Positions 33,601 through 46,300 of a stretch of DNA of 64,000 nt are shown here, in pieces (position 1 is the first letter of the stretch; each line of letters begins with the position of its first letter). Source of the DNA: Patellaria atrata CBS 101060. Lineage: Eukaryota; Ascomycota; Dothideomycetes; Patellariales; Patellariaceae. The notes under the pieces were generated by a model. It had not been told where the DNA came from. It searched no databases and saw nothing but the letters and a program-made list of their open reading frames with translations. The translations under genes were made by a program, and so were the position numbers. The stretch lies in NCBI GenBank assembly GCA_010093705.1, contig MU006100.1, positions 124,001-188,000 on the forward strand, given 5' to 3'.

Positions 33601-36513
33601 CCCTATCAACGGTTTGTTTACCACAACAAACCTTTTAGCGAATCAGAATAGACGGACCTTTAGCGATAAACATCTCGTGAAGTTTCGATGGTGAGGAACC
33701 GTATAGTAGGACTCTGGTTGGCGTTCTCTTTGACGTGCTGACAAACTCCAAGGGGTTTCTTGGTCTACCGTACTGTACAAATATACACCTCAGCTCATTC
33801 AGTTCACAAACATCCAGCTAAAAACCCCCCCTAACTCGTGTATGCTTCCGAAGATACCTTACAGTTTCACCCTGCGCACGAAAACCAGCGTACGGAAGGC
33901 TCGGATTGCAAGGCCCCGATATGAGGTTGTACAAAAAGTTGGCTTCTCAGTAGGGGCTCACTTCCAGCCCCAAACACGCGTTCTCCACCATCTGGCTGCT
34001 TTTCCTGTTCCTGTCACTGCAGCACAGACAGGGTACACGACATTAAAACTAAGAATTTCCCAAGGACGCCCCGTCAGCAAAGTCGTGACCTGATATTTGG
34101 AAAACATCATAGCTCCAACATTGCAGTTCCCTGAGAAGTGGGTCGAACGAAGAACATCTCACACCGCACGAACCCACCCCAATATAGTCGAATAGGGAAC
34201 AAGTTGGGGAAATAATCCCGAAGCGGTAAGTCCAACCTAAAAGACCTCAAAGTGGTCGTTGCTGCCTCACCTCATTTTCACCCTTCACATTCCACCTTAA
34301 AACATCCACCTACACATCACGCAAAAAAAAAAAAGATCCGAATCAAACAGGGAAATCGAAAGGATTCAGCTCGATATTATCGTGGCGTTTTTTTGTTTTG
34401 TTTTTTTTGGAAAAACCGCTGCCGCAGATCTGATGCCGCCGACGTCGTGGGTTCGTTGCACAACGCTCGCAAAACGAGGCCGAGGGATGCTGGACTTGCT
34501 TAAGAGAGCGTCTGCATGCGAATGCGTGGAGAGCTGAAGCGCTCGCGCATAACGTCGCACGATGTCAACCCTGGAGACAGGATAGCATGCGATGTAGTGA
34601 AGTTAGGTGGCACGATGCGTGGCGTCAGGGTTCCAGAACAGGCGCAGAGAAAGGGCTTGCGTTTGGAATGGAAGGTTAGCGGAAGTATCGAATTGGGACG
34701 TGTAAACCTAGGAGGATAGCGAGAAAGATATGAGGAGAGGGAGAGCTGAGAGCTGGGTGTGCATACGAGGGGTATGGTATCGATGAACTGCATGGGGGAG
34801 GCATCATGAAGTGTGAAGCGGTGTGAAGCAAGAACAAGGGGATAGATAAGGTACGGTAGGTCAAGCAAGAGCTGTACGTTCAGTCAACCGTTTTCATTGA
34901 GAGCGTTATGTGTATCTTCAGCATGATGCAAAAGCTGTTGGAGGGGTAGAATACCACCTTCCCTTTACGATGACGTGCCAGATGAAAAATATGGATGGGG
35001 AAAAAGAAGGGAATCCAGGGGATGAGAAGGAGCGTGAAGGACAGATCATGCTTTGCTGCAACTCATTACTTCTCTCTTTTCTGGTTTAAAGGGTACGAGA
35101 AAGGCGTGATGCGTATGTATATATGTAGACAAAATAACAGCTCCCTATATGTATATAGAGAACATATCCAAGTAAGTAGCAATCTATAGTATATAATAGA
35201 TACCCTATAATAGATTCTACCTCATAAAAGACATCCCTCCCTAGTTCCTCATATCTAAGCTATTATACTTGAGATACATCACACAGACTCATAACGCACT
35301 TCACATCACCATGATCCTCTCTATCCCTGGCTTTCACTTCATCTCCTCTATCCGTTCACAGTAATCACATATCCTTTCTCCTGGTCGTGAGCCCCTACTC
35401 TCAGTTATGTAGTATCTCGTATTTACCCGGTAAGAACGGCTCACCCCGGCTTTACATAAACCGTAATGTTCTCTACAGCGCCTAATCGCAGTCATGGAGA
35501 CATGAGACAACGCTTCCTGAACCCAAAAGCAGCGTAATGGTGAGTCTGGAAAGGAAGACGTGCATCACTCATCGTCCACCCACCTTAAAACTCCATAATC
35601 TCTTTGCGTAGGTCGGAGACTTTTCTCTGAAAAGCGCCTCGAACTGAATAGTCGGGTGGAATTTGAACTAGATATGTGCGCGAGATCGAGACACCAATTA
35701 AGGCTGCTTGAGTTCTGAAGACGAGAATTATGAGGATGCTGCATCGGACGCTCGGAAGGTTCGAATACGTTGGAAAGTGGAAGAGGAAGATGGCTACGGT
35801 GTTAGGGGTATTTGAGACCGGTAGGATTGCTGTAGGAAAAGGATGACACTCAGGTTGTTTGGAAAAGGGTACTACAAAATCAAGGTTGAACTGGATTGGA
35901 GGTGTGAAAATTATGAAATATGTACTTTGAATGCAAGGCGTACTTGACCTTTTCCTCTAATGAGAGTTCAGGTTTACGGCAGAGAAAAATCAAGACGTAC
36001 CTCACCCTCTGTGACTTCACAAACACAGACACCCTCCCCCAATCTAGCAATAAACCCCCCCTTTATATTCCATACCGACGAGCTCTTCTTCCGTTCCGCC
36101 TTGGTGCAGTTGGTGTAGGTTGGATTCGACATCTCCTTTGTCGGCTATCCTATCCAAAAATTTCCTTACAGTCTTAAGTTCGAATCCAGGCAACACGAAC
36201 TTCACTGGGGTGGAACACAATTTTCTTTTCAAAATTAATTTCCCCCCTTAATTCTTTTTCTTTTGCCTTGTGTGTCTTTTTATAAATCCTTTTTTGGGTT
36301 TTATTGGATGCGTATGAGGAAGGATATTATGGAGGGCCCGTTTCCCCTTTTTTTGCTAGGGGATGGTGGCAAAGTACTCTAATAGTTTATGAGGATATAA
36401 GGGTAAACCTAAATCTTAGTATCACTTGAACAATTACGGAAAGGGAAGTCGTAGATTTACCAAATAGGTATAAAGAGCAGACTAAGCAAAGTAAGGGGAT
36501 TTTGATAACGCGT

Positions 36514-36583
36514 CTTATAAATTAGAACTACGGAGATGTTTCTACAGGATCTTATAAATTAGAAATACAGAGATGTTCCTACT
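36514..36583. repeat. Two-copy imperfect tandem duplication, 37-bp period
   Basis: CTTATAAATTAGAA starts at 36514 and again at 36551, and each copy continues through ACAGAGATGTT-like sequence with a few mismatches. No gene is associated. Confidence 0.8.
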
Positions 36584-36959
36584 AAGCAGGATAGTCACAA
36601 GGTGCTTGATCAAATGTCTTTCTTGTATATTCGAATAGCGAGTAGTCAAAATAGAGTTTTAGAAGGGTTCAAAGGGTGTAGGTACATTGCGGGTCCAGCA
36701 TAGCCCTACCCGCTCACACTAGGGCTTCATTCATCTTGAGATGTGAGTACGAGTTAAACAGTTATCGTTTGCACAAACATTATAATCCGTGCCTCACCTT
36801 CCAGAACGCCAAGTTAACCTTCCAAACGGTGCCGCAATTCAGAAGGTCATTCCGACAATATGGAGCGGGATATTGTGTTGCTTTCCTGCATAGTTTGTAA
36901 AGGGGTCATTATGTAATAACCGCCGAAGGGACTAGAGAAAAGGGTTCTAAATGTTGATT

Positions 36960-38042
36960 CTACTGTTTAGGAGACATCGCGGTGGGTAGTGAGGTTCGTG
37001 TATGCACTATTCCTCGGATCAAAGTCAAATGCTTCCGGCCATATACTCCTAGCGTACAGCGTTTGGGAACGTAGATCCGTAATTCCAGCGACGAGACCCA
37101 CATCAGATCTGATAAATCCATATACTTACCCCAGAGAAAAACGAGTCTATCTGCGGTGAACGAAACTCTATTGCCGTGCCACAAATTCCCAATATCATCG
37201 CTGATATAGGTTGGTGAGCTGGTTCGTTGATGCGGGGTACATCTGTGCCAACTCAAGACTAATCTCTCACCGACTGACTGCGTAACACGAACATTTTTCA
37301 TATGCCAAGGGCGAGACTGCATCATGACATACCAGATCTAGAACTGTCTGCTCCTCTGGCGGGTATCACATGAGTTTGTATCAGGGACCTTATCGCGCAC
37401 CCTGAGAGTGCATCTTGCCAGCGCCGCAATATTGGACGCAAGATTGGTGTTCCTTGAGAGACCTGAGGGTCGCGAGTGACAGCACATGATAGTTTACTGT
37501 GGGGCACAGCGAGATAGGAAAGCTGCTGGTCGACGTTTCTGGAGAAACAGACGCAGGGTGCATAGTAGCGTTCGATATTTATGATGTTTTCAGGAGATAG
37601 CCAAAGCCTGAAGGATTCGATATCGTTAACTAAACATTTGGGAAATCGAATCAAAGTCCCATCCTGAAGCTCTTTCCTTGAATATGGTTATTTGGTGTTG
37701 TTTGGCGGCTTCCACTTGGGATTGATATATTGGTGCAAAGCGTGAAGGTGGCGTGCTTATGCTCAGATGCAGCATGGATGGGGTTTTCACTAGAGGCACA
37801 GGTATTATAACCATCTGGTCGAGGAAGAAAAGCCTATATTTGTTCATAAAATCCTGTATCCAGTGTATTTCGGAGTTTGACCATTCTGAGTAAGAGAGAC
37901 GAGAAGTAAACGAGAATGCATGTTCGACTCCAAACTTGAAAAAAAAAAATAGGACCGACTCAACCTTAGCGATGTGAAATAAGACGGTTGAACTAAAATG
38001 CTGACGGGGACGGAAGAGTAAAGTTATATGGAGGATCAACAT
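36960..38042 (-). pseudogene. Possible broken gene: three consecutive minus-strand reading frames
   Basis: Three same-strand frames of about 138, 110 and 121 codons follow each other with short overlaps, in different frames, inside an otherwise frame-poor desert. This is longer than chance would usually give and suggests one decayed or mis-sequenced gene with about two breaks. The translated pieces (for example NDIESFRLWLSPENI, RNVDQQLSYLAVPHSK) have globular-protein composition, but I do not recognise a family. No flanking repeats or transposon ends were seen. It could also be coincidence. Confidence 0.3.
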
Positions 38043-40128
38043 TTGATGACTGGAATATAGATTTTTGTAGGAATCCTTAACCTTTTCTCGTTAGGGAAGG
38101 CCCTGAAGTAACTAAAGGTGTTCCGAGATCTTAAAGATGATCTTTCTGCTCGTCGTGCCTATCACCGCTCTATTAGAGTCCACGTTGTGGTGGATTTAAG
38201 GTTGTTAAGATATGGAAAGGAAGTGCCCTCTCCCGCCCCTGAGGACGTCAGATTTGAGATGACCCTGATTCGTACCTCGTTCTAGCGTACCCTCAATTTG
38301 GCCGGAATATGTGTTTTCTAGAATACAAAGAGTTCCGTTGTTGATCATCAGATAAATAGAAAAAGTTACTTCTCATCTCTTCAGTCACAGGGAAGAGACA
38401 GGAGATTGACGCAGGAAAGATTCAGGGTCCAGGAGCATCTTGCTCGAACCGGTATGTCGTCATCTATCTCAGAAAGATCTACCCACACATCTCTACTCTC
38501 CGGACTGAGAGATAATCAGTAGTAGAAGATTAGTAAAGTCTATTTCACGTTCAGCTTGTAGATCAGTGTATTCCTTCCGGATGCACCAGGGCGGGAGGGA
38601 AAGAGAGTGCATACGCGCTGCGGCAGATCATGGCATGATAGGCACATGCCTAAACACCAGAATATTTTTGCCTGCCGCTGCGCTGTAACATGTCGGGTCC
38701 TCGAATGCGATGAATTCGAGAGTTTGAGCCAAACAACTCACAGCCTTAATCCCAACATCGAAACGCAATGCAGAAGGTAAAGCAAAACAAGCAGAGCCAC
38801 AACATGTAGTCTATCGGGAGGTTAATGTCTAACGTTCTACACTCACAGCAACTGGTGAGGGTCGTTATCAGGCACCTCCACCGCCAAAAGGGTCTACCGA
38901 CCGCCCCCAAAGCCTCTCCCATTTGCGGTCCGCTCTCATCCCCACTCCGCGACTTCACGAACGATGGGAGGCTTGAGAGCTGCACCGGCGTCGATCTCGT
39001 CGCAAATCTCCAGCCCAGTTGTTCGTGAATCTCGGCCATCGTCCCCCGATGTAGAAGTCATCCCGAAAGCGTTGATTGACGTGCATCCACGTTTTCTGGG
39101 AGACGTCAAGGCATATTGGCCGAGAGAGCCCTTAGGGAATATTTGTCACAGAGCAACTAAAAGCTTGACTATAATGCAAGTTTGTTTCCTTCCCAAAGTC
39201 GTCGTCAATCATCGTTGTCTTCGCATGCAACCGCCCGATATAGCCAGAGGAAACCTTCATCTGAAACCACTTGGCCGGTGCGAAGAGGAATCGTCGAAGC
39301 GCCGGTGAGCATCCAAGGCTCGTATTCTCTGAGACAGTCCTTAAGCAATCGGGCAAACCTCTGCGTCAGGTAGAAGTTCAGCACATCAAGGTTTTGTCAA
39401 GATGGCGCAAGCTGGTTGCTGGTTATTAGTCAGAATTAACAGGCTAACTGCAGGCCAGTTCAGAAGGACTATCAGATTTTCAATCTTTCAAAAAGGCTGA
39501 AGTCAAAATTCGATACTGAAGATGCAAGTTGAAATAGTAGATGCAGCCGATGTAGGAATGAGGTTTCCCCAGATTATGGTAGACAAGAATCTTTCGGTTT
39601 AGAAGCTATTTCTCGCGGCAGTGTTCGTTACTCGACGCCACCTGCATGCCTTAGATACAGCCAAAATTGTGTTTTGGAGCAAAATCCTTGAAAGAACAAC
39701 TGCTTTCCCGCTCGTCGTGTGTGAATCGAGCTTGGTACGGTACAATAGTAGAGCGAAAGAAAAGTATGACGCCGAAAAAAAATAAGAAATCTAAACAACC
39801 GAGAAAGCATGATATGAACACACACCCTGGCCAATCGGGTAACTTGCGAAAATTAACAACTGCACTTTGAAAAGCAGCTTATGCAAGCTCAAGGCCCAAA
39901 AAATTCCAAAATACAGATGCATAGTGGCTCTCGTGAGAACCAAATAAAAGACTTTCAGATGACCGCCAATATTCCAGCCCGGATTTCTTGCTATTCCCTG
40001 TGCGAAACCAAAACGCGGGGAATACGGGTAACTTGTAGGCAATTGACGCTTCACTCCCAATCCGGTAAACACCTTTTAAACTCCTTGCCCAATACGTCAG
40101 ATCATCATACATAGGATTTTATACCCTC
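38043..40128. other. Gene desert, part 3
   Basis: This runs up to the stop codon of the transcription factor gene. The segment 38830-39370 is more GC-rich and coding-like in several frames (for example a plus-strand frame containing SRPSSPDVEVIPKALIDVHPRF), with a CTAAC plus CACAG acceptor-like signal at about 38827-38849, but no consistent exon chain could be built. The rest holds nothing recognisable. Confidence 0.4.
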
Positions 40129-43100
40129 TCAACTGCTCTGTACTCTTTGATACAGCCTCGCCAGCCTGTTCTTGATCCCATCAACTAGCCGGATCGAGCT
40201 GTCGTCATCTTCTAGCACCTCCAGACAATGTCCTAGCATATCAGCCGGTGGCGCGTCCATTGGCATCACGCTGCCGTTTCTCCTCGACAGAACAGGAATG
40301 CCGTCCCTGTATCTTAGGTATCGAAGGATAGCTGTATCCTCTGGAAGGGATCTATCAATAGCGAATTTGGTACCATCTGGTATCGCTGAAATGCTCCCTG
40401 TCGACATGGGTGTGTTTGCCCCGGCGTTCGCGATTCCAGTTGCCCACAAGGTTAACGCTACTCGATAAATAGCGGCAGACCACCATAGCGGTTTATTGGC
40501 ATCCGGCATCTGGCGTACGAGTCTCAGTATCTGCCCACAGTGGAATCGAACTTGATGGCCTTCCTCGATCATAGGCAAACGAGCCCATGTGGTTTGTAGC
40601 CATTCTTCCTCCGTCATCTCGCGTCGGGCAAGACGTTCAATATCGGGGAAACTCGTCATCGTATTGAGGCTGATCAAGTGGTAAACGACTAGGTTCGCGC
40701 ATGTAACTGGATCGAAAGATGTCGCCTTTTGCATGGTTCGGCAGCAGAGTGCATACCATTGCTGCAATAGAGATTGCACCTCTTCCAGTTGAGTGACGAG
40801 GCGTCTTGCTTGGCGGTTTGTGCTGCTCTCGGCAAAGCAACTCAAACATTGATGTAAGTGGCATACAAGTGCTTGAAGCGGGTGCAATATCAGTCGTAGT
40901 TGCAAAGGTGTCAACTCTACTTGAGAGTCCAAAATCTCTCTGTTCATGAATCGACGAAATACCTCATAGAGTGACGGGGGGTTTTTGCGTGCACCAGCGT
41001 GGTATGGGCCATAGACTTGTTCTAGAGCGGTTGACCATTCATCAGCGGAGCGTGCTTGCCATAGGATATCAGCATCTGGCATTGCTGCATTCAGCTCGGT
41101 GATAGACAATCGCGGTGGTGTGTCATGGAAAAGACTTAATTCCTGGTCTACTGTAACCCATGAATATACTAGCCTTGAATTGATCAGTTAGTCGGGTTGT
41201 GTTATAATTTTACTCGAGCTGATACTTACCTGTTGACACTCTCAAAGTCCTTCCACGTCTTCCAAGCGATTTCTAAGCCAATCAACCCTTCAAACACAGG
41301 CAGTTCGACCTGCCGGTAGTTAAGAAGTCCAGATTGCTTGAGCATTGAAGTGTACATGCCACGTTGGCTAACTGCAATCTAAAGAACATTAGCCGAATAC
41401 TTAGGACGCGAGTTCTCGATCCTTACATCCATATGCCATTTGTCACCACTCCACGCCGCAAGGTTAGTAAAGAGAAGTGCGGATCGAAGAGTAATCAGAT
41501 CCCTCGAAAGGAGGACGTCTTTGTCGACGAAATTGAACAGAGAAAGTCGGCACGCTTCAGTGAGACCGCTGCTCAAATAGCGAGCCTCGGGGGTCGATGT
41601 GGCCATCGCGCCTTGAGCGATCATGAGGAGCAGTAACAGGCTCGGTGATTGCTTGTTGCTGGCCTCCATGAGCTCTGTTGCGCTGAAGGTTCCAGCGGTG
41701 ATCATTGGGTAGTACGGCTCAAAGCGGCACGTGTACGCTTTAAGGAAGTACTCCAAGATCTCTGGAGCTGGAAGGACGATGAAACCATCTTCTGCAAAGG
41801 ACGAGTTTCGAGTATGAGTCCTGGAAAAGTCCGAAGCTCCTAGATCGTGTGCATCCTGTGCCTTGTTCAGGATACTGTGCGTCATCATCATGAGACTTTC
41901 TCTAGCTCGTCCGCCAAACGGCTCAACAAGAACTTTTCCGTTATAAGCGTGTTCGATACTGGAGACGTCTACTTGTTGAGCCCAGTTACGCCATGCATCG
42001 TGGTTCTTCAAAGAGCTGTCCAAGCCTTCTAGATATATACGGCCGGTCTTGGGAATTAATGGTGTTTCTGAGGGAGGGTCTGATTGAAAACACGGCCAGC
42101 CATCTTGTACGGCAATTGCGGAATGCTGGTCAGGTGCTGAGTAACCACCAACAGTAGAAGAAGGAAGAGAGCGGGGAGCAGAGGGTGACTGAAGACCGCC
42201 GAACGGATAAGAGTAACCGGAAGTCGATTGTGAGGAGGATGGTGGGCGAGACATAGGTGGCGTCAAATCTGGAAATAGTCTGGTGGTGCTCATACAAGGT
42301 TCCTGTTCTGCCGATCGGAAGAGCATTTGAGAAGTAGCATCTGGTGGCATTAAAGGTGGGTAATCCGTGAAACCGAGGTCGAGGAGTTGCATTCCGTCAT
42401 TCATGTAGTATTGGCTCTCCATGGATGGGTCGGAGGTGGTAGGTGGCATTTGAAGGTACTGATCCATGGCTGACGGAATGAATTCAGGGGATTGTTGTAG
42501 AGATGCTTGGTCAAGGAATTGCGAGGGGGTGTTGCTCGTCATGAGGGGTGCGAGTGGCATCATTGGTAGACTTGGAGCATTCATGCTTAACGGGGAGCCT
42601 GTGCTGTGTGAAGAAATGGGGCTAGCAGAGGAAAATTGAGCGGAAGGGTTGAACATCATAGGTTCGCTAGTAGGAGGAAAGTTCGGGTGTCCATCTAAAC
42701 TCATGGGGTCGTGTTTCGTCATTGATGTGAAGCCGGACTCTCCGGCCTCACTCATATCACCTGTTAGGGAGGTCTGAGACCTGCGATTCGTGTTGTTGGA
42801 CAATTGACGCTTCGCCTGTCTGTATACTGCTTCCGACGACCTTCGTGTCGACCGCGATTCGCAGACCAGTCCTTTGCTGATACATCGGGAACAAGACGGG
42901 ATCTAGGAAATCGGACGTCAGATGAGAGTTCCCGAGGATATAGTCCCTGATAGCTCTGGGATAGACTAAGAGCACGTACCCCTTTGTCACATTTTGTCTT
43001 CGCTTTCGCACAGATAGTGCATGCTATCGGACGTCTTTGAGGTGCATTTGCTTCAAGTTCTGATGGAGAAGCTTCGTCTGCCTCTTTGTGTACTAGCTGA

Positions 43101-43398
43101 TAATGTCGTTGAAGCAAATCCCTAAAGAAGCATCAGGCTCGATGCCCTTGTTCAAATTTAGGTTTTCTGAAGGACATACCGTCTCTTGAAAGAGAAGTGA
43201 CATGTTGAACATTTGAAAGGTTTAACATTGGTGTCTATAGATGCCAGAGCTATTAGAATTTGGAGCTCTTCAAACAGTATATGGATATAGAGAGGGTTGC
43301 AGAATCGTAGGATATTCGGTGTACTTACGAGTGAGGACGTGCCGGTCGAGATGCTCAGCTCTTGAGAACTCTTGACCACAGTACGTACAGAAAACCAT
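40129..43398 (-). CDS. Dual zinc-finger transcription factor (C2H2 + Zn2Cys6 + fungal TF domain)
   Basis: Six exons (43329-43398, 43180-43234, 42980-43121, 41427-42902, 41230-41378, 40129-41173) give 978 residues. Two C2H2 fingers come first: C4, C7, H20, H24 and C32, C35, H48, H53. They are followed by a complete Zn2Cys6 cluster at 76-103 (CTICAKAKTKCDKG, PSCSRC, KGLVC). The middle is Ser/Pro-rich and disordered; the C-terminal half is helical and matches the fungal-specific TF middle region (IAVSQRGMYTSML, FEGLIGLEIAWKTW). All exon phases agree and four of the five introns are 48-77 nt. The protein should be a DNA-binding regulator in the nucleus. Target genes are unknown, and no biosynthetic cluster surrounds it to hint at one. 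The ATG at 43398 begins the first finger directly, so no N-terminal extension is expected. Confidence 0.9.
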
Positions 43399-46300
43399 TT
43401 TCAAATAATTTTTCAAAGTAACTGAATATCTCAAGCATTGACCCCGGAGTGGAAGAGATGGGTTTATAAGAAATCACAGTCGGTAAGCCGTTCCCACAAA
43501 CGTGGGGATCATCAGTACTCTCTTGGAGCTGACGCTAAGACTGATACTCACTTGGGCCTTGCACTTCTTTCCCATCTCCACGCCTAAAATAAAAGCGTCT
43601 AGAGATGACCAGGATAAGATGGAAAGCCCGTTAGACGGTTAGAATGTTAGATACATGTAAGAACCCTTGCAGGGATGGCCTGTAATGCATGCTGACAACC
43701 CTCGAGCAGCAATCTGTAAGTGTCTCCCGTTTAGGATACGAAGGATTAGACCCTGATATACATTCTTTAGTTGATAACGAGACGCACTTTGGCGGGAACA
43801 CGCAGGCTGTTTCGACTGGGGTAATGTAACGTTTTCCGGAGCATGAGAAATACGGGTAATGTAATATGGTGCTGCTACCACCCATGCTTGATGAGTGATG
43901 ACGCTGAGGCGCATAATAGACTTAGCTGAGTCTAATGAACAAAAACCCAGTAACACAAAATAATAGAATTACAGTGTATAACCATACAGGTTTAGAGTAA
44001 TGATCACTCGAAGGGGTTGGGGTACCTCCCAGGGAGCTGTGAGACCGGAACAGCATAGGAACAGTGTTTTGTGGAGGATGGCTTCACCTTTCTCACTACA
44101 AGAGCAATGACAGCCGAAGTAAGAGGGCAGTGGCCGTAATATTGAACGATGAATATCTGGGATGCGTGTCGGTCTAATTCTTCGGTACAAGTCAGTGTCG
44201 TCCAATGATTACTGCTGGCAGCAACAGCTCCCTTCAGCTTGCTTACCAGCCGAAGAAACCTAAGCTTGTAAAGCGTGCGTACTTCCGGGTACCATGTTTT
44301 TGTTCGATACGTGAAAGCTGACGGGCCAAGTCAGTAATAAGGGTTTTAAGGGAAATACAGTCGTTAGGGAGGATTAGGATGAGAAAAGATAACGAGATGA
44401 GAGCACGGGACGAAGATGGCAGGCTGTCAGGATAACGCCCAGGCCAAACGCACGGTCCATTGTGCACAGTCTTAGTTTGAAGGATGTTCATGATGTTCTA
44501 GAGGTCGCACAAAGATCCCGCCCCCGGCAAGTGTTCGCGCTGCTCTTGCGCCTCTTCCGCACTCTTAGCTTAAGGTAATCAGCGTTTCGTCGGTTGCCAG
44601 AGAGATTCAGCAGATAGAGCTAATGCTTGTGGAAGGTAACTTCCTTTCCTCTGAAAACATAAGGCAAATCGGCCGAGGATAGCGACCAAGGGGACCTTCG
44701 TCTCTTGACGCTAGTTCTAGGTACAGTACCTTAGACCTGTGATACACTTCCTGGTCTCCTGGTCCGTACCTTTTCCTCCTCATGACTGGCCAAGAACAAA
44801 GTGTGGGAGAGATACACTAGGCACCGTCCTCATTTCATGCGAATGACGGGACTGGTTCCCTTGCTATCACCTTCACCAACTCTAGCAAGATCACCCACAC
44901 ACTCTCTCTCTCATTCCAGACGTTGACGAGAGAAGTAAATAGCGGCATGGAAACATGAGAAGAGAGCTAAAGACAAACATCCAGTCCTCCCTTGAATATC
45001 TTTGCACATGCGACTATCTCGGAACTGAGGCCATGTGTAATGTATGCACTTAGACGCTTAGTTTCTTTTGAAAAGGAGAAATTCGATTCGAAGTCATCTA
45101 GGGGTTTCATAGATTCCACCTCTTACGCACTATAGCCACGCTATGTAGATGATACTCAAGTTCGAGATTGGTATAACGACATCTTGACGCTGCGAGTAGT
45201 TGATATCCCGCAATCACCTACATATTAGATAAGGTAGTCTGGCGAGCTCTGCCCTTAGGCGCTCGGTACGGCCCGTAACCAGTTTAGCAGAATAAGGTGC
45301 GCGGGAGAGTGATCTATCAAACAAACCGCCTCTATAATTATGGCGTCTTCTCCGTAGAGTTTTAACGGACAAACTACAGAGATGATTTTCCGCCAAGCAT
45401 CAATTACTGTCTGGATACCTTGATGATCAGTCCCGCGATGAAGAAGTTCAACTAACCCCCAGTCCGAGCAACAGCCACATAAATGGATAGAGCGAGACTT
45501 TGAAAGTTTATCTTTCGCTATGGCAATGATAGTTCCAATTGACGGGCGTGAACTAGTGGCTTTTGAATATGCTAAACGTATGCAGCGGGAGCATCAAGCC
45601 CATTTCGGGACGAGCTTGCTTGTTCTAATTGTCCAAACAAACGTGGACGGCAATCTTGCCGTGATAGGAGTGTTTGACTTGTTGAGATTCAATTCACATC
45701 CCACGCAGGAAAGCAACAAGCCGCAATGCAGCTGCAGAACACGAATCCTCCCGTCTCGACTGAAGAGTCATTTGCCACTTCAGAACGTCTTGTATGATGT
45801 TCGTGATTTCGAGTGCTGAGACCAAGTTGATATTTGTTGTTACCACAGAGGACCAATGCCGACTTCCAGACACGGCAAAATTGATTCTGCGAATTTCCTC
45901 GCAACAAGTTTCCCAGAGAGAGTAGTGTCAGATTGCGAGCTTTGATCCGTAACGGGACGTGCGCGCGTTGGAAGGAATCGTAGCATCTTGAACGCCTGCG
46001 AGATGATCAACTGTAATGTGGAGTCTGGAGTACGCATGGAACAAGGACCACAATGCCATAGCCGTACCTTGTAGCCGCTGTGCCCGCGCCTGCTTGGCCT
46101 CAGGAAATGGGATGTGATACCTTGTCATTGTAAAGTCTTTGCTATGGTTCCTCTCTTCCCTCATTCGATCGGAAAAGACTGTTAAATCTCGTGTCTACAC
46201 GCAACTATCATAGTGCGTTACGAGAGAAAAATAATCAATAGAATACGGCCGGACGATATCCTCGGGTAGATCATTTGTCTTAGCTACAGTTACATTGTTA

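Larger units (their letters stand above)
30461..36959. other. Gene desert, part 2
   Basis: No gene is recognised on either strand. It contains a 17-C homopolymer (30639-30655), a short CTAT run near 33488, an A-run near 34322, a tRNA-like pair of boxes near 36110-36200 that does not fold (see rejected items) and the 37-bp duplication at 36514-36583. Composition is close to that of the genic flanks rather than AT-rich, so it does not look heavily mutated by RIP. Confidence 0.5.

Noticed and set aside
36095-36215. Possible tRNA: an A-box-like TGGTGCAGTTGGT and a B-box-like GTTCGAATCC on the plus strand.
   Set aside because: The T-arm stem (TTAAG against CCAGG) does not pair well and the acceptor ends do not complement each other; no anticodon arm is found. 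At most a decayed tRNA-like fragment.
44243-44491. 82-codon minus-strand frame with a good GTAAGC donor at its end, leading to another long frame.
   Set aside because: The only acceptor that keeps the frame leaves a 35-nt intron, below the usual fungal minimum, and the product matches nothing known.
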